Below are positions 32,627 to 40,857 of a stretch of 64,000 bases of DNA, in pieces; positions within the stretch are counted from its first letter, which is position 1; every line of letters starts with the position of its first letter. This DNA is from Roseiarcus sp963709655 (GTDB lineage: Bacteria; Pseudomonadota; Alphaproteobacteria; Rhizobiales; Beijerinckiaceae): the NCBI GenBank assembly GCA_963709655.1, contig CAVPXF010000004.1, positions 186,001 through 250,000 on the forward strand, read 5' to 3'. A model generated the notes under the pieces. The model had not been told where the DNA came from and did no database searches. It saw nothing but the letters and a program-made list of their open reading frames with translations. A program made the translations under genes and the position numbers.

Positions 32627-33469
32627 TCAGCGCATCAGCCTCGCCACGTCCTCGCGCAGCGCCGCGGCGGTCTGCGTCTGAAACCCGAGACCGTCGAGCG
32701 CGCGCGCGACAACGGCGACGAGTTCGGCGTTGTTGGCGGCGCGCTCGCCGCCCGGCAGCGCGACATTGTTCTCGAACCCGACCCGCACGTGCCCGCCGAG
32801 CAGCGCTCCCGCCGTGACGCAGGCAGCCTCGCGGCGCCCGAAGGCGCAGACGCTCCAGTGGGCGAAGCGCGGCGCGTCCGGCGTGAGAAACGGCAAGAGA
32901 TCGGACGGCGCCGCGGTCCTGAGCAGGGCGAAGCGCCCGAGAACGTAGAGGACGGCGATGGCGTCGAAGGGGATCAGGCCGCGCTTGTGCATCGCCATGA
33001 GCCGCGCCGCCTCCTCCGGCGCATAGAGGATGAACTGCGGCCAGACCCGCTTCCGCTTGAGCTCAGCGAGGAAATGCGCGAACGGCCGCTCGTCCGCCGC
33101 TTCCGGCGCGAGCTCCCTCAGGGCGAGCGAAACCGCCTCCGGATTCGTCTCCACGACGACTGCCATCTGCGCCGCGGGCCCGTAACGGCCCATCGACTCG
33201 CTGGTGACCTGCACCATCAGCCGGTCGCCGATCGCCGCGCAGATTGCCGCAGTCGCCGCCCGGTAGGCGTCGGCGTCGAGCAGATGCGCGCCGTCGGGCC
33301 CGCGCACATGCACATGAATCATAGCGGCGCCGGCCTCGAGACATTCGGCGGCCGCGCGCGCCAGGTCTTCCGCGGTGATTGGCAGTTCGGGATGGTCGGC
33401 TTTGGTCTTGCGTCCGCCGTTGGGGGCGACCGCAATCGTCACGCCTCTTCGCGCCGCAGCCCCCGTCAC
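32627..33469 (-). CDS. Beta-keto acid cleavage enzyme (BKACE, DUF849)
   Basis: This 280-residue TIM-barrel zinc enzyme condenses a beta-keto acid with acetyl-CoA to give acetoacetate and a CoA ester. The start VTIAVAPNGGRKTKADHPEL then PITAEDLARAAAECLEAGAA, MIHVHVRGPDGAH (zinc histidines H-x-H), and the late HVRVGFENNVALPGG are typical; NGA in GGxK is NGGRK. It is 20-30 residues shorter than the classical 3-keto-5-aminohexanoate cleavage enzyme, so the substrate may differ. It is divergent from a class III aminotransferase with 72 bases between them, and the two could act in one amino-acid degradation route. Confidence 0.9.
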   Translation of the reverse strand: MTGAAARRGVTIAVAPNGGRKTKADHPELPITAEDLARAAAECLEAGAAMIHVHVRGPDGAHLLDADAYRAATAAICAAIGDRLMVQVTSESMGRYGPAAQMAVVVETNPEAVSLALRELAPEAADERPFAHFLAELKRKRVWPQFILYAPEEAARLMAMHKRGLIPFDAIAVLYVLGRFALLRTAAPSDLLPFLTPDAPRFAHWSVCAFGRREAACVTAGALLGGHVRVGFENNVALPGGERAANNAELVAVVARALDGLGFQTQTAAALREDVARLMR

Positions 33470-33541
33470 GCCGCCCCGCCTTTCCGCCGATCCCTTCCGG
33501 GCCTATGATTCGCGCCTGCCCGCTCGGTCCGGATGACTTGA

Positions 33542-34873
33542 ATGACGCATATTCTGCATCGCGCCGCAAACGCCGACCTGCCCGTCGCGGTCTTCGGCGC
33601 CGGCGTCGAGATCGTCGACGCCGAGGGCCGGCGCTATCTCGACGCCTCCGGCGGCGCGGCGGTCTCGTGCCTCGGCCATGGCCACCCGGCGGTGGTCGCG
33701 GCGCTGCGCCGGCAACTCGACGCGCTCGCCTACGCCCACACCGCCTTCTTCACCTCCGAGCCCGCCGAGCGGCTCGCCGACCGGCTCGTAGCCGACGCGC
33801 CGCCGGGCCTGAGCCGCGTCTATCTGGTGAGCGGCGGGTCCGAGGCCGTCGAGGCCGCGCTCAAGATGGCGCGGCAGTATTTCGTCGAGACGGGCGAGCC
33901 GCAACGTCGCCGCGTGGTCGCGCGCCGGCAGAGCTACCACGGCAACACGCTCGGGGCGCTGGCTACGGGCGGCAATGCCTGGCGGCGGGCGCCGTTCGAG
34001 CCTTTGCTGATCGAGACCCATCACATCGACCCCTGCTACGCCTATCGCCTCCAACGGCAGGGCGAAAGCGACGGCGACTACGCCGCCCGCGCCGCTGACG
34101 CGCTCGAGGACAAGCTCGTTGCGCTCGGCCCGGAGACCGTCATCGCCTTTGTCGCCGAGACCGTGGTCGGCGCCACGTCCGGCGCCGTTCCCCCAGTCGG
34201 CGACTATTTCAAGCGGGTGCGCGCGATCTGCGACCGATACGGCGTCCTTCTGATCCTCGACGAGGTCATGTGCGGCATGGGACGCACCGGAACGCTGCAC
34301 GCCTGCGCGCAGGAAGGCGTCGCGCCCGACCTCATGACCATCGCCAAGGGCCTTGGCGGCGGCTATCAGCCGATCGGCGCGGTCCTGTTGGCTGAACGCA
34401 TCTTCGCCGCCTTCGCCGACGGCTCGGGGGCGTTTCAGCACGGCCACACCTATATGGGCCACCCGATGGCGGCGGCGGCGGCGCTTGCGGTGCAGGAGAC
34501 GATCGCCCGCGACAACCTCATGGCGAATGTCGTCGCCATGGGCGACCTCCTCGAGCGCCGCCTGCAAGAGCGCTTCGGCCAGGCGCCGCACGTCGGCGAC
34601 ATTCGCGGCCGCGGCCTTTTCCGCGCCCTCGAATTTGTCGCCGACCGCGCGTCCAAGGCGCCGTTCGATCCGGGTCTGAAACTGCATGCTCGGATCAAGC
34701 GCGAGGCGATGGCGCGCGGGCTGATGGTCTATCCGATGGGCGGAACGATCGACGGCGTTCGCGGCGACCATGTCCTCCTCGCCCCGCCGTTCATCGTCAA
34801 CGAAGGCCAGATCGCGACGATCGTCGAGCGGCTGGGCGCGGCGGTCGACGCCGCCCTGGCCGGCGCGCTGTAG
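33542..34873 (+). CDS. Class III (omega/beta-amino acid) aminotransferase
   Basis: This is a 443-residue PLP enzyme of aminotransferase class III. The PLP lysine is in LMTIAKGLGGGYQPIGAVLL. SRVYLVSGGSEAVEAALKMA, RRQSYHGNTLGALATGG and GVLLILDEVMCGMGRTGTLH are the cofactor-binding motifs. The substrate is usually an omega- or beta-amino acid with pyruvate or 2-oxoglutarate. Being divergent from the BKACE gene suggests that it feeds or drains a beta-keto acid, but that is inference. The ATG start is at 33542. The region after the stop holds a REP-like palindrome. Confidence 0.92.
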   Translation: MTHILHRAANADLPVAVFGAGVEIVDAEGRRYLDASGGAAVSCLGHGHPAVVAALRRQLDALAYAHTAFFTSEPAERLADRLVADAPPGLSRVYLVSGGSEAVEAALKMARQYFVETGEPQRRRVVARRQSYHGNTLGALATGGNAWRRAPFEPLLIETHHIDPCYAYRLQRQGESDGDYAARAADALEDKLVALGPETVIAFVAETVVGATSGAVPPVGDYFKRVRAICDRYGVLLILDEVMCGMGRTGTLHACAQEGVAPDLMTIAKGLGGGYQPIGAVLLAERIFAAFADGSGAFQHGHTYMGHPMAAAAALAVQETIARDNLMANVVAMGDLLERRLQERFGQAPHVGDIRGRGLFRALEFVADRASKAPFDPGLKLHARIKREAMARGLMVYPMGGTIDGVRGDHVLLAPPFIVNEGQIATIVERLGAAVDAALAGAL

Positions 34874-34892
34874 GCGCGATCGCTGATCGCGC
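34873..34892. repeat. REP-like palindrome (single copy)
   Basis: GCGCGATCGCTGATCGCGC directly follows the stop of the aminotransferase gene and is preceded by TGTAG. It is the reverse orientation of the copy at 3206. It could fold at the end of the message. Confidence 0.6.
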
Positions 34893-35041
34893 GGCGCCGA
34901 GCGGCGTGGCCGTGCAAAGTCGCCGCGTCGACGTCACACTCAGGCCACAGGCCCTCGCCAGAGGCTTTCCTGCGCGGCTCATGCGATAAAGCGCCGCGCA
35001 ATTCGGTCGCGCCCTGGATGCGCGCGGCAGGGACGGAGAGA

Positions 35042-35680
35042 ATGGCGAAACGATTGGGATGGCTGGCCCTCGGTGTGATCGTCGGGCTCGGCGGAGGCGC
35101 TTCGGCCCAGAACGCGCCGCACCTCGAGCGGGCCGCTGCGATGAAGAGCGGACCGGCGGCCAACCTGTCGGCCGCCGAGGCGGTCGCCCGCGCCAACGTG
35201 TGGCTGAACGCAGCGCGCGTGCTGACCGCTGACTTCGTCCAGATCGGCCCGGGCGGCAAGCGCTCGGAGGGCCAGCTTACGGTCGCCCGCCCCGGCCGAA
35301 TGCTGTTCAAATACGCCAGCCCGACCCGCTTCGAGATCGTCGCCGACGGGCGCAGCGTCGCGATCATCGATCACAAGCTCAATACCCAGGATGAGTATTT
35401 CATCGCCCAGACGCCGCTGAAGTTCCTGCTCGCCGACCGCATCGACCTCGCCCGCGACACGCAGGTGCTCAGCGTCGCGCAGGACGAGAAATCGGTGACG
35501 ATCGAAATCGAAGACAAGGCGGCGCTCGGCGGCGCGGCGCATCTCGAGCTCATCTTCGATCCCGTGACCTTCGCGCTGAAGCAATGGACGGTGATCGACG
35601 CGCAAGGCTATCAGACCGTCGTGACGCTGTTCAACCTCGACTTGACGACCGAACCCGAACTCGGCGCTCTTCCATATTGA
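35042..35680 (+). CDS. LolA-like outer-membrane lipoprotein carrier protein
   Basis: This is a 212-residue periplasmic protein. The ATG at 35042 follows GGAGAGA. A signal peptide (LGWLALGVIVGLGGGASA) is followed by the LolA half-barrel: RVLTADFVQIGPGGKRSEGQ, GRMLFKYASPTRFEIVADGR, then IIDHKLNTQDEYFIAQTPLK and FLLADRIDL. The late LELIFDPVTFALKQWTVIDA matches the barrel end. LolA carries lipoproteins from LolCDE to LolB. Several alphaproteobacteria have paralogous LolA-like proteins, and I cannot tell whether this is the main one. It seems monocistronic. Confidence 0.9.
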   Translation: MAKRLGWLALGVIVGLGGGASAQNAPHLERAAAMKSGPAANLSAAEAVARANVWLNAARVLTADFVQIGPGGKRSEGQLTVARPGRMLFKYASPTRFEIVADGRSVAIIDHKLNTQDEYFIAQTPLKFLLADRIDLARDTQVLSVAQDEKSVTIEIEDKAALGGAAHLELIFDPVTFALKQWTVIDAQGYQTVVTLFNLDLTTEPELGALPY

Positions 35681-35723
35681 CGAGAGCCTGGGGACCCGGC
35701 AGCTCGGGCGGAACCACTAAGGG

Positions 35724-35800
35724 TCAGGCGGCGGCTGCGCTCGCCCATTGCGCGCGGTAGCCGACGAAGCCGAGGCCGGCGAAACTGCAAATCGCGGTTT
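35724..35800 (-). pseudogene. Relic of a PEP-CTERM protein tail
   Basis: The minus strand reads FAGLGFVGYRAQWASAAAA and stop. This equals the usual hydrophobic plus basic end of a PEPxxWA-CTERM signal (LGFAGLGFVGYRR type). The PEPSTWAM part and the body of the protein are missing, and no coding sequence precedes it. The position is between lolA-like and a histidine kinase gene. Confidence 0.55.
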
Positions 35801-36100
35801 CTGCCCGACCTAAACTGTCGTTCCGACGCCGTCGGCCCAGGCGGCGATGACGATCGCCGCGCCCCCCGTCAGCTCGGCGACCGCGATCGACGCGCATCGC
35901 CATCGACCGGCCAATAACCATCAATACCATGTTCTGGTGTTCGATCTGCGACGCGACTGGCCGAAGCGTTCAACGCTTGAGGGGTGACAAGCGCGGTCGG
36001 CCGTGATTTTCATTGTCTCGGGGACGATGGTTGCCTATCGGATGCACAAGGCCATGCGAGCATCGAACGTAACGACGACCCGCATCCGCGGAGGTGAGCC
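35801..36100. other. Upstream region of the hybrid histidine kinase, nothing else seen
   Basis: About 300 bases carry no supported gene. A GAGGTGAG ribosome site just before 36101 belongs to the histidine kinase gene. Confidence 0.35.
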
Positions 36101-37993
36101 GTGACCGCCGAGCTGTCGTCCCTCGCCGACGCGCTCGACGCCGCGGTGGTGGTCATCCATGACCTCGACGGACGCATTCTTTACTGGACGTCCGGCTGCG
36201 AGCGTCTCTATGGCTTCGCCAAGGCCGAGGCGGTCGGACGTCGCGTCGCCGATCTGCTCGAGACCCGCTATCCCTGTCCCCGCGCGGAGATCGTCGCGGC
36301 GCTCGCCGAACGCGGCGCCTGGCGGGGCGAACTCGAGCAGCGGTCGAGGAGCGGCGCGATCCTGACGATCGCAAGCCTGTGGACAACGCAGAAGCCCGTT
36401 GCCGGCGAAATGGCGGTCTTGCAGCACAACGCCGACGTCACCGCGCTGAAGCGGGCGCAGGAGGAGTTGGCGGAGCGCGAAGCGCATCTTGAATCGATCC
36501 TCTCCACCGTGCCGGAGGCGATGATCGTCATCGACGAGAGGGGCCTCATTTCCTCTTTCAGCGCCGGGGCGTCGACTCTCTTCGGCTACAGCCCGGACGA
36601 GGTGGTCGGCCGCAACGTCAAGATGCTGATGCCGGAACCCTATCGGGCCGAGCATGACTTTTACGTGACGAACTACCTGCGAACCGGCGAGGCGCGCATC
36701 ATCGGCTACGGGCGGCTCGTCCAGGGGGTCGCCAAGGACGGCAGGGTCTTCCCGGTCGAGCTGTCGGTCGGCGAAGCGAAGGCAAACGGGCGGCGCCTGT
36801 TCACCGGCTTCATCCGCGACCTCACCAGCCGCCAGAAGATGGAGCAGGAGCTGCGCCAGTCGCAGAAAATGGAGGCGGTCGGCCAGCTCACCGGCGGCGT
36901 CGCCCACGACTTCAATAATATTCTGACAGTGATTATCGCCAATATCGAACTTTTGGACCCCATGCTCGCCGACTCCGACCAGCGGGAGCTCGCGCGCGAA
37001 GCCTGGGGCGCCGCTCAGGATGGCGCGAAGCTTGCCGCCCAGCTCCTCGCCTTCGCCCGGCGCCAGCCACTAAACCCGAAACCAACAGATGTCGGGCGTC
37101 ATGTGGGGGGCTACGCCGAGCTTCTACGCCGCACGGTCGGCGAGGCCATCGAGCTCAGGATCTCCATGCCGGCGGAGACGCACCTCGCCGTCGTCGACGG
37201 CGCCCAGCTTCAGAACGCCGTGCTCAATCTCGCCATCAACGCCAGGGACGCGATGCCGCGCGGCGGCCAGCTGGCGATCGACGTCGCCCCGGTTCGCCTC
37301 GACGCCGACTACGCCCGGATGTATCCCGAGGTCCGCACCGGGCGTTACGTGCTGGTCACGGTCACCGACACCGGAACGGGGATGCCCGAGGAGGTGCGGC
37401 GGAGGGCGTTCGAGCCGTTCTTCACCACCAAGCCGGTCGGCGCCGGCACCGGTCTCGGCCTCAGCATGGTCTACGGCTTCGTCAAGCAGACCGGCGGACA
37501 CATTCAGATCTACAGCGAGCCCGGCAGCGGCACGAGTGTGCGCATCTACCTGCCGCATGCCGAGGGCGAGGCGGCGGAAGGCGCGCACGCCGCCAGCGGC
37601 CCGGCGGCGGAGCTGCCGAAAGGTTCTGAAACGATCCTCCTGGTCGAGGACGACCCACGACTGCGCCGCGTCCTTAGCCGGCGGCTCAGAGACCTCGGCT
37701 ACGACGTCATCGAGGCCGACAATGGCGTCGCCGCCAGGGCGGAGATCGCCGCGCGGCCGGAGATCGCGCTCGTCTTCACCGACATGGTGATGCCGGGGGG
37801 CATGACCGGCCTCGAGCTCGCCCAGGCCGCGCTGGCGATGAGGCCCGCCGTCAAGGTCCTGTTCACCTCCGGCTACGCCGAGCCGGCGATCGCCCAGTTC
37901 GGCTTGAGCGCCGGCGCGTGGCTGAAAAAACCCTACACCGCCGACGAACTGGCCGAGAAAATCCGCGAGATTTTGAACAAAGGGACGAGCTGA
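36101..37993 (+). CDS. Hybrid sensor histidine kinase with FixL-like heme PAS and receiver domain
   Basis: This is a 630-residue soluble protein: PAS (about 5-110), second PAS (130-245), HisKA with His269 in GGVAHDFNNIL, HATPase (LNLAINARDAMPRGGQ, TDTGTGMPEE, GTGLGLSMVYGFVKQTGG) and a C-terminal receiver with Asp561 in FTDMVMPGG. The second PAS reads VVGRNVKMLMPEPYRAEHDF then YVTNYLRTG and RIIGYGRLV. His185 and Arg205 have the same 20-residue spacing as the heme ligand His200 and distal Arg220 of Bradyrhizobium FixL, so oxygen or redox sensing through heme is likely. The kinase class (HDFNN type) differs from FixL. No response regulator gene is adjacent, and the GTG start has GAGGTGAG upstream. 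Confidence 0.9.
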   Translation: MTAELSSLADALDAAVVVIHDLDGRILYWTSGCERLYGFAKAEAVGRRVADLLETRYPCPRAEIVAALAERGAWRGELEQRSRSGAILTIASLWTTQKPVAGEMAVLQHNADVTALKRAQEELAEREAHLESILSTVPEAMIVIDERGLISSFSAGASTLFGYSPDEVVGRNVKMLMPEPYRAEHDFYVTNYLRTGEARIIGYGRLVQGVAKDGRVFPVELSVGEAKANGRRLFTGFIRDLTSRQKMEQELRQSQKMEAVGQLTGGVAHDFNNILTVIIANIELLDPMLADSDQRELAREAWGAAQDGAKLAAQLLAFARRQPLNPKPTDVGRHVGGYAELLRRTVGEAIELRISMPAETHLAVVDGAQLQNAVLNLAINARDAMPRGGQLAIDVAPVRLDADYARMYPEVRTGRYVLVTVTDTGTGMPEEVRRRAFEPFFTTKPVGAGTGLGLSMVYGFVKQTGGHIQIYSEPGSGTSVRIYLPHAEGEAAEGAHAASGPAAELPKGSETILLVEDDPRLRRVLSRRLRDLGYDVIEADNGVAARAEIAARPEIALVFTDMVMPGGMTGLELAQAALAMRPAVKVLFTSGYAEPAIAQFGLSAGAWLKKPYTADELAEKIREILNKGTS

Positions 37994-38054
37994 CCCGTCG
38001 AACCTATCGCTGCGCGGACGCCGAAGCGCCCCATTTCCGGCCGCTTCGGCGCAG

Positions 38055-38813
38055 ATGCTGCGCGCTGCGGAAGCGCAAGGTGGGATGAAGGCCGAATCGA
38101 TCGCTTATGATGCGCCGGATGCGGCGGAATCGGATCCCCTGTCGCGCGCGGCCGAAGATCTCCTGACACGTGTCCGGGATGCGGCGCCGCGGCGCATCGG
38201 TTTTATCTGCGCCAGCGACGGTTGCGTCCCGCCCCGGCTCGCGCGGCGTTTCGCGCGCGCCGCCATCGAGGCGCTCGACCTGTTGCGCCTCGACCGGGAC
38301 GCCTCGAGCGAAGAGGAGGCGTTCGACCTCATCCATTCGAACGGCGACCTTCCGTGGCGCCCAGCGGCGCGCCGCCTCCTGCCGAAGCTGATGGCGCGGC
38401 TTCGCCCCGGCGGCTGTCTCGCCGCGCAGTTCGCCGACGACCTTTATGAGCCGTACCGGGCGCTGGCGCGTATGATCGCCGCCGACGGCCCGTGGGCCGC
38501 GACGCTCGTGCCGGTCGCCAAGACCCGGCCGTACAATCCGACCATGGATGGGCTGCATGCGCTGCTGAGCCCCGTTTCGGCCTCCCTCGACATTTGGGAG
38601 ACGACCTATCTGATGGCCTACGACGGTGTCGAGGCGATCGCCGATCAAATGCAGGCCGGCGCCCTCGCGCCATTCCTCGCGCCGCTCGATGCGCCCGAGC
38701 GCGAGCTGTTTCTCGAGCGCTACCGCGCCGGGCTCAGGGTCGCCTACCCGCCTCAGTCGGGCGGACAGACGCTGCTCAGATTTCCGCGGATTTTCGTGAC
38801 CGCCCGGCGATGA
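38055..38813 (+). CDS. Trans-aconitate methyltransferase (Tam)-like protein with degenerate SAM motif
   Basis: This 252-residue protein follows Tam over its second half: FDLIHSNGDLPWRPAARRLL then LMARLRPGGCLAAQFADDLY, ADGPWAATLVPVAKTRPYNP, LDIWETTYLMAYDG and a late LRVAYPPQSGGQTLLRFPR. Tam methylates trans-aconitate with SAM. Where Tam has the DLGCGPGN SAM-binding loop, this protein has IGFICASDGCVPPR, and the stretch between that and HSNGDLPW is about 20 residues shorter. SAM binding is therefore doubtful and the enzyme may have a new role or be inactive. An alternative ATG lies ten codons downstream. Confidence 0.75.
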   Translation: MLRAAEAQGGMKAESIAYDAPDAAESDPLSRAAEDLLTRVRDAAPRRIGFICASDGCVPPRLARRFARAAIEALDLLRLDRDASSEEEAFDLIHSNGDLPWRPAARRLLPKLMARLRPGGCLAAQFADDLYEPYRALARMIAADGPWAATLVPVAKTRPYNPTMDGLHALLSPVSASLDIWETTYLMAYDGVEAIADQMQAGALAPFLAPLDAPERELFLERYRAGLRVAYPPQSGGQTLLRFPRIFVTARR

Positions 38814-38969
38814 GCCCGGCGGCGCTCGCACGGTTTGCGCCTGGCCTCCACCGGGGCCTTCTCACCCGCGGTCTCATCGCCGCCCGTCGGGCGAGGTCGA
38901 CATGGCGCGGCGGAGAGGCCCGACCGGTCGCTTCGGAAGGCGCGCGCTCTTGCGCCTGTGCCCTCCGGC

Positions 38970-39400
38970 GCGAGATTTGGATTTCCTCAGGTCTACGCGG
39001 CGGTGCATCGGGGCTCCGCGAATCTCCGGGTTTTGGACGGTTGGATTTGTTTGGAATTCCTTGGATTCTCTCGTCCGAAATGAGCCTTTTCAATGGGTTA
39101 CGCGCGACCCCGGCCCATTTTTAATTCACGCGGCCCTTTCCCCTCAATCAAGAGCGCAAGACCCGGCCGTCATTCGATCCGAAGGTCGACCGCGCTGAAC
39201 CCTTGGCCAAGCGAAAACCGCCGGGCGCGCCGGGATCATGGCAATCGATATCGCAAGGGCCGGACCGGGCATTGGGATCAAACTAACGCCGCCTTCGCTT
39301 TTTGGCAAGAAATTGTCGCCTCAGCGCCCATTTTTACAAAATTCCGGCGCCCGCGGTCGCTGCCCTTGACTCCATCGCCGCGCTCCCTGGACGCCCGGCT
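38970..39400 (+). repeat. Large degenerate interspersed repeat, copy 2
   Basis: This is the second copy of the element at 15421-15830, in the opposite orientation. The strongest block (39040-39110, around TTGGAATTCCTTGGATTCTC then TCGTCCGAAATGAGCC and TTTTCAATGGGTTACG) differs from the other copy at only one or two positions. Later blocks such as GCCGGGCGCGCCGGGATCAT and CCATTTTTACAAAATTCCGG are recognisable but diverged. The region is otherwise empty of genes from 38814 to 39415. Confidence 0.75.
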
Positions 39401-39415
39401 ATGGACGAGTCCCGT

Positions 39416-39781
39416 TTAGGCGCTGCGGATCCAGGCGCTCGCCTGCCTGAGGTCGCTCGCGCCGAAAACGCGCAGGGAACCGCGAAAGAACGGCGCGAAC
39501 AGGCTCGCCAACTCGCGGATCCAGACAACGTCCGTCACGATCGCGATGCGTCCGAAAGCGGACCAGCGCGACAGCCCGAACAGGAGGTCGGACCAGGCGG
39601 CCGATGTCGAGAACCCCTTGTACTTCGGTCCGAGGTAGTAGAGGACGGCGATCGACCCGTTGCGGGCGATCCGCTGCTCGGCTTCGGGAACGAGGACTTT
39701 GCGATAGTCGTCGGCGGTGATCCGTCCCGAGCCGGAAACGGCCAGAACGTTGTCGGGATAATCCGGCAGGATGTCGATCAT
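39416..39781 (-). CDS. SpoIIAA-like/STAS protein (DUF3478)
   Basis: This 121-residue protein starts MIDILPDYPDNVLAVSGSGR at the ATG at 39781, with GAGAGGA upstream. ITADDYRKVLVPEAEQRIAR, IAVLYYLGPKYKGFSTSAAW and FGRIAIVTDVVWIRELASLF follow the SpoIIAA-like fold (DUF3478), in which proteins bind lipid-like ligands. The end ASAWIRSA is typical. No function is known in proteobacteria. The gene is divergent from the DUF4336 gene 129 bases away. Confidence 0.88.
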   Translation of the reverse strand: MIDILPDYPDNVLAVSGSGRITADDYRKVLVPEAEQRIARNGSIAVLYYLGPKYKGFSTSAAWSDLLFGLSRWSAFGRIAIVTDVVWIRELASLFAPFFRGSLRVFGASDLRQASAWIRSA

Positions 39782-39910
39782 GGGGTCTCGTCCTCTCGCC
39801 CCTGCCGCACACGAGTGTGCACACGAAAAAGACGCCATAATGTCCCGCTGGCGCCGTTCGCAAGATGCACCTGACGAGCGGCCCCGGACTCTCATGCGGC
39901 AGGGCGGCAC

Positions 39911-40633
39911 ATGGCAAGGCTCGAGGAGGTGGGCGAGGGGCTCTGGGTCGCGGAAGGCGGCATCGTCAGCTTTTTCGGCTTCCCCTACCCAACGCGCAGC
40001 GTCGTGGTCCGCCTCGATGCGGGCCGCCTCTGGGTCTGGTCGCCGATCCGGCTCGATGAGGACCTGCGCCGGGAGATCGACGCGTTGGGCGACGTCGCCC
40101 ATCTCGTCAGCCCCAACAAACTGCACCACCTTTTCCTCGAGCCATGGAAATCGGCGTATCCGGCCGCAAGGCTGTGGGGGCCGCGCTCGACGATCGCGCG
40201 GTTCCGCGAACTCGAGTTCGCCGGAGTCCTCGCCGACTCGCCCCCGCCCGAATGGGGCCCCGACATCGATCAGGCGTGGTTTCGCGGATCGTTCGCCATG
40301 GACGAGATCGTCTTCTTTCACCAGCCGTCGCGGACCGCGATTGTGGCCGATCTGATCGAGGCGTTCGACGACGATTTCCTTCAGCGGCATTGGCCCTGGT
40401 GGAGCCGGCCGCTGGCCCGGCTGGACGGCATTGCCACAGCCCACCCGGGCGCGCCGCGCGAATGGAGGCTGTCGTTTTTCGACCGCGCGCCGGCCCGCTC
40501 GGCCCGGGAGAAGGCGCTCGGCTGGGGCTGCGAACGGGTTGTGATCGCCCACGGACGCTGGCCGAGATCGGAAGGCCGGGAGTTCCTCCGACAGGGCCTG
40601 GCATGGCTTGGACCGGAGGCGGCGCGGCGGTGA
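39911..40633 (+). CDS. DUF4336 domain-containing protein (metallo-beta-lactamase-fold-like)
   Basis: This 240-residue protein begins LEEVGEGLWVAEGGIVSFFG then FPYPTRSVVVRLD and LWVWSPIRLDEDLRREIDAL, followed by VAHLVSPNKLHHLFLEPWKS. These are the DUF4336 signatures. The fold resembles metallo-beta-lactamases, but the HxHxDH motif is reduced to NKLHH, so catalysis is unlikely in the usual way. VVIAHGRWPR near the end is also typical. The function is unknown. The gene is divergent from the SpoIIAA-like gene. Confidence 0.88.
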   Translation: MARLEEVGEGLWVAEGGIVSFFGFPYPTRSVVVRLDAGRLWVWSPIRLDEDLRREIDALGDVAHLVSPNKLHHLFLEPWKSAYPAARLWGPRSTIARFRELEFAGVLADSPPPEWGPDIDQAWFRGSFAMDEIVFFHQPSRTAIVADLIEAFDDDFLQRHWPWWSRPLARLDGIATAHPGAPREWRLSFFDRAPARSAREKALGWGCERVVIAHGRWPRSEGREFLRQGLAWLGPEAARR

Positions 40634-40857
40634 TCGACCCTGGCCGATGACCGGGGGAGAGCCGTCCGGGCGCGACGGCGCGAACCTCAAGATCGCGTTC
40701 CGCCAAGGTTCCGCCATGATTTGTTGCCTTTTGCCCAAGAGCGCCGAATCCGGCCCGGTCCGTCCGGCCGCAATGGCGCCGGCTCACGCCCAAGGTTGAG
40801 ATTGTCGCGCGAGCCGCTCGCTGCACGCGGGGGAGCGGCGCTTTTGCAGGGAACGAC

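Noticed and set aside
39044..39110. A conserved short protein (DSLVRNEPFQWVT) encoded by the large repeat
   Set aside because: The frame is shared by both copies only because the DNA is nearly identical. Frames upstream differ by indels, so coding is not supported.
40634..40857. Fluoride riboswitch upstream of the ClC gene
   Set aside because: No recognisable conserved fluoride riboswitch core was seen, and the protein is not of the fluoride-exporting ClC type.
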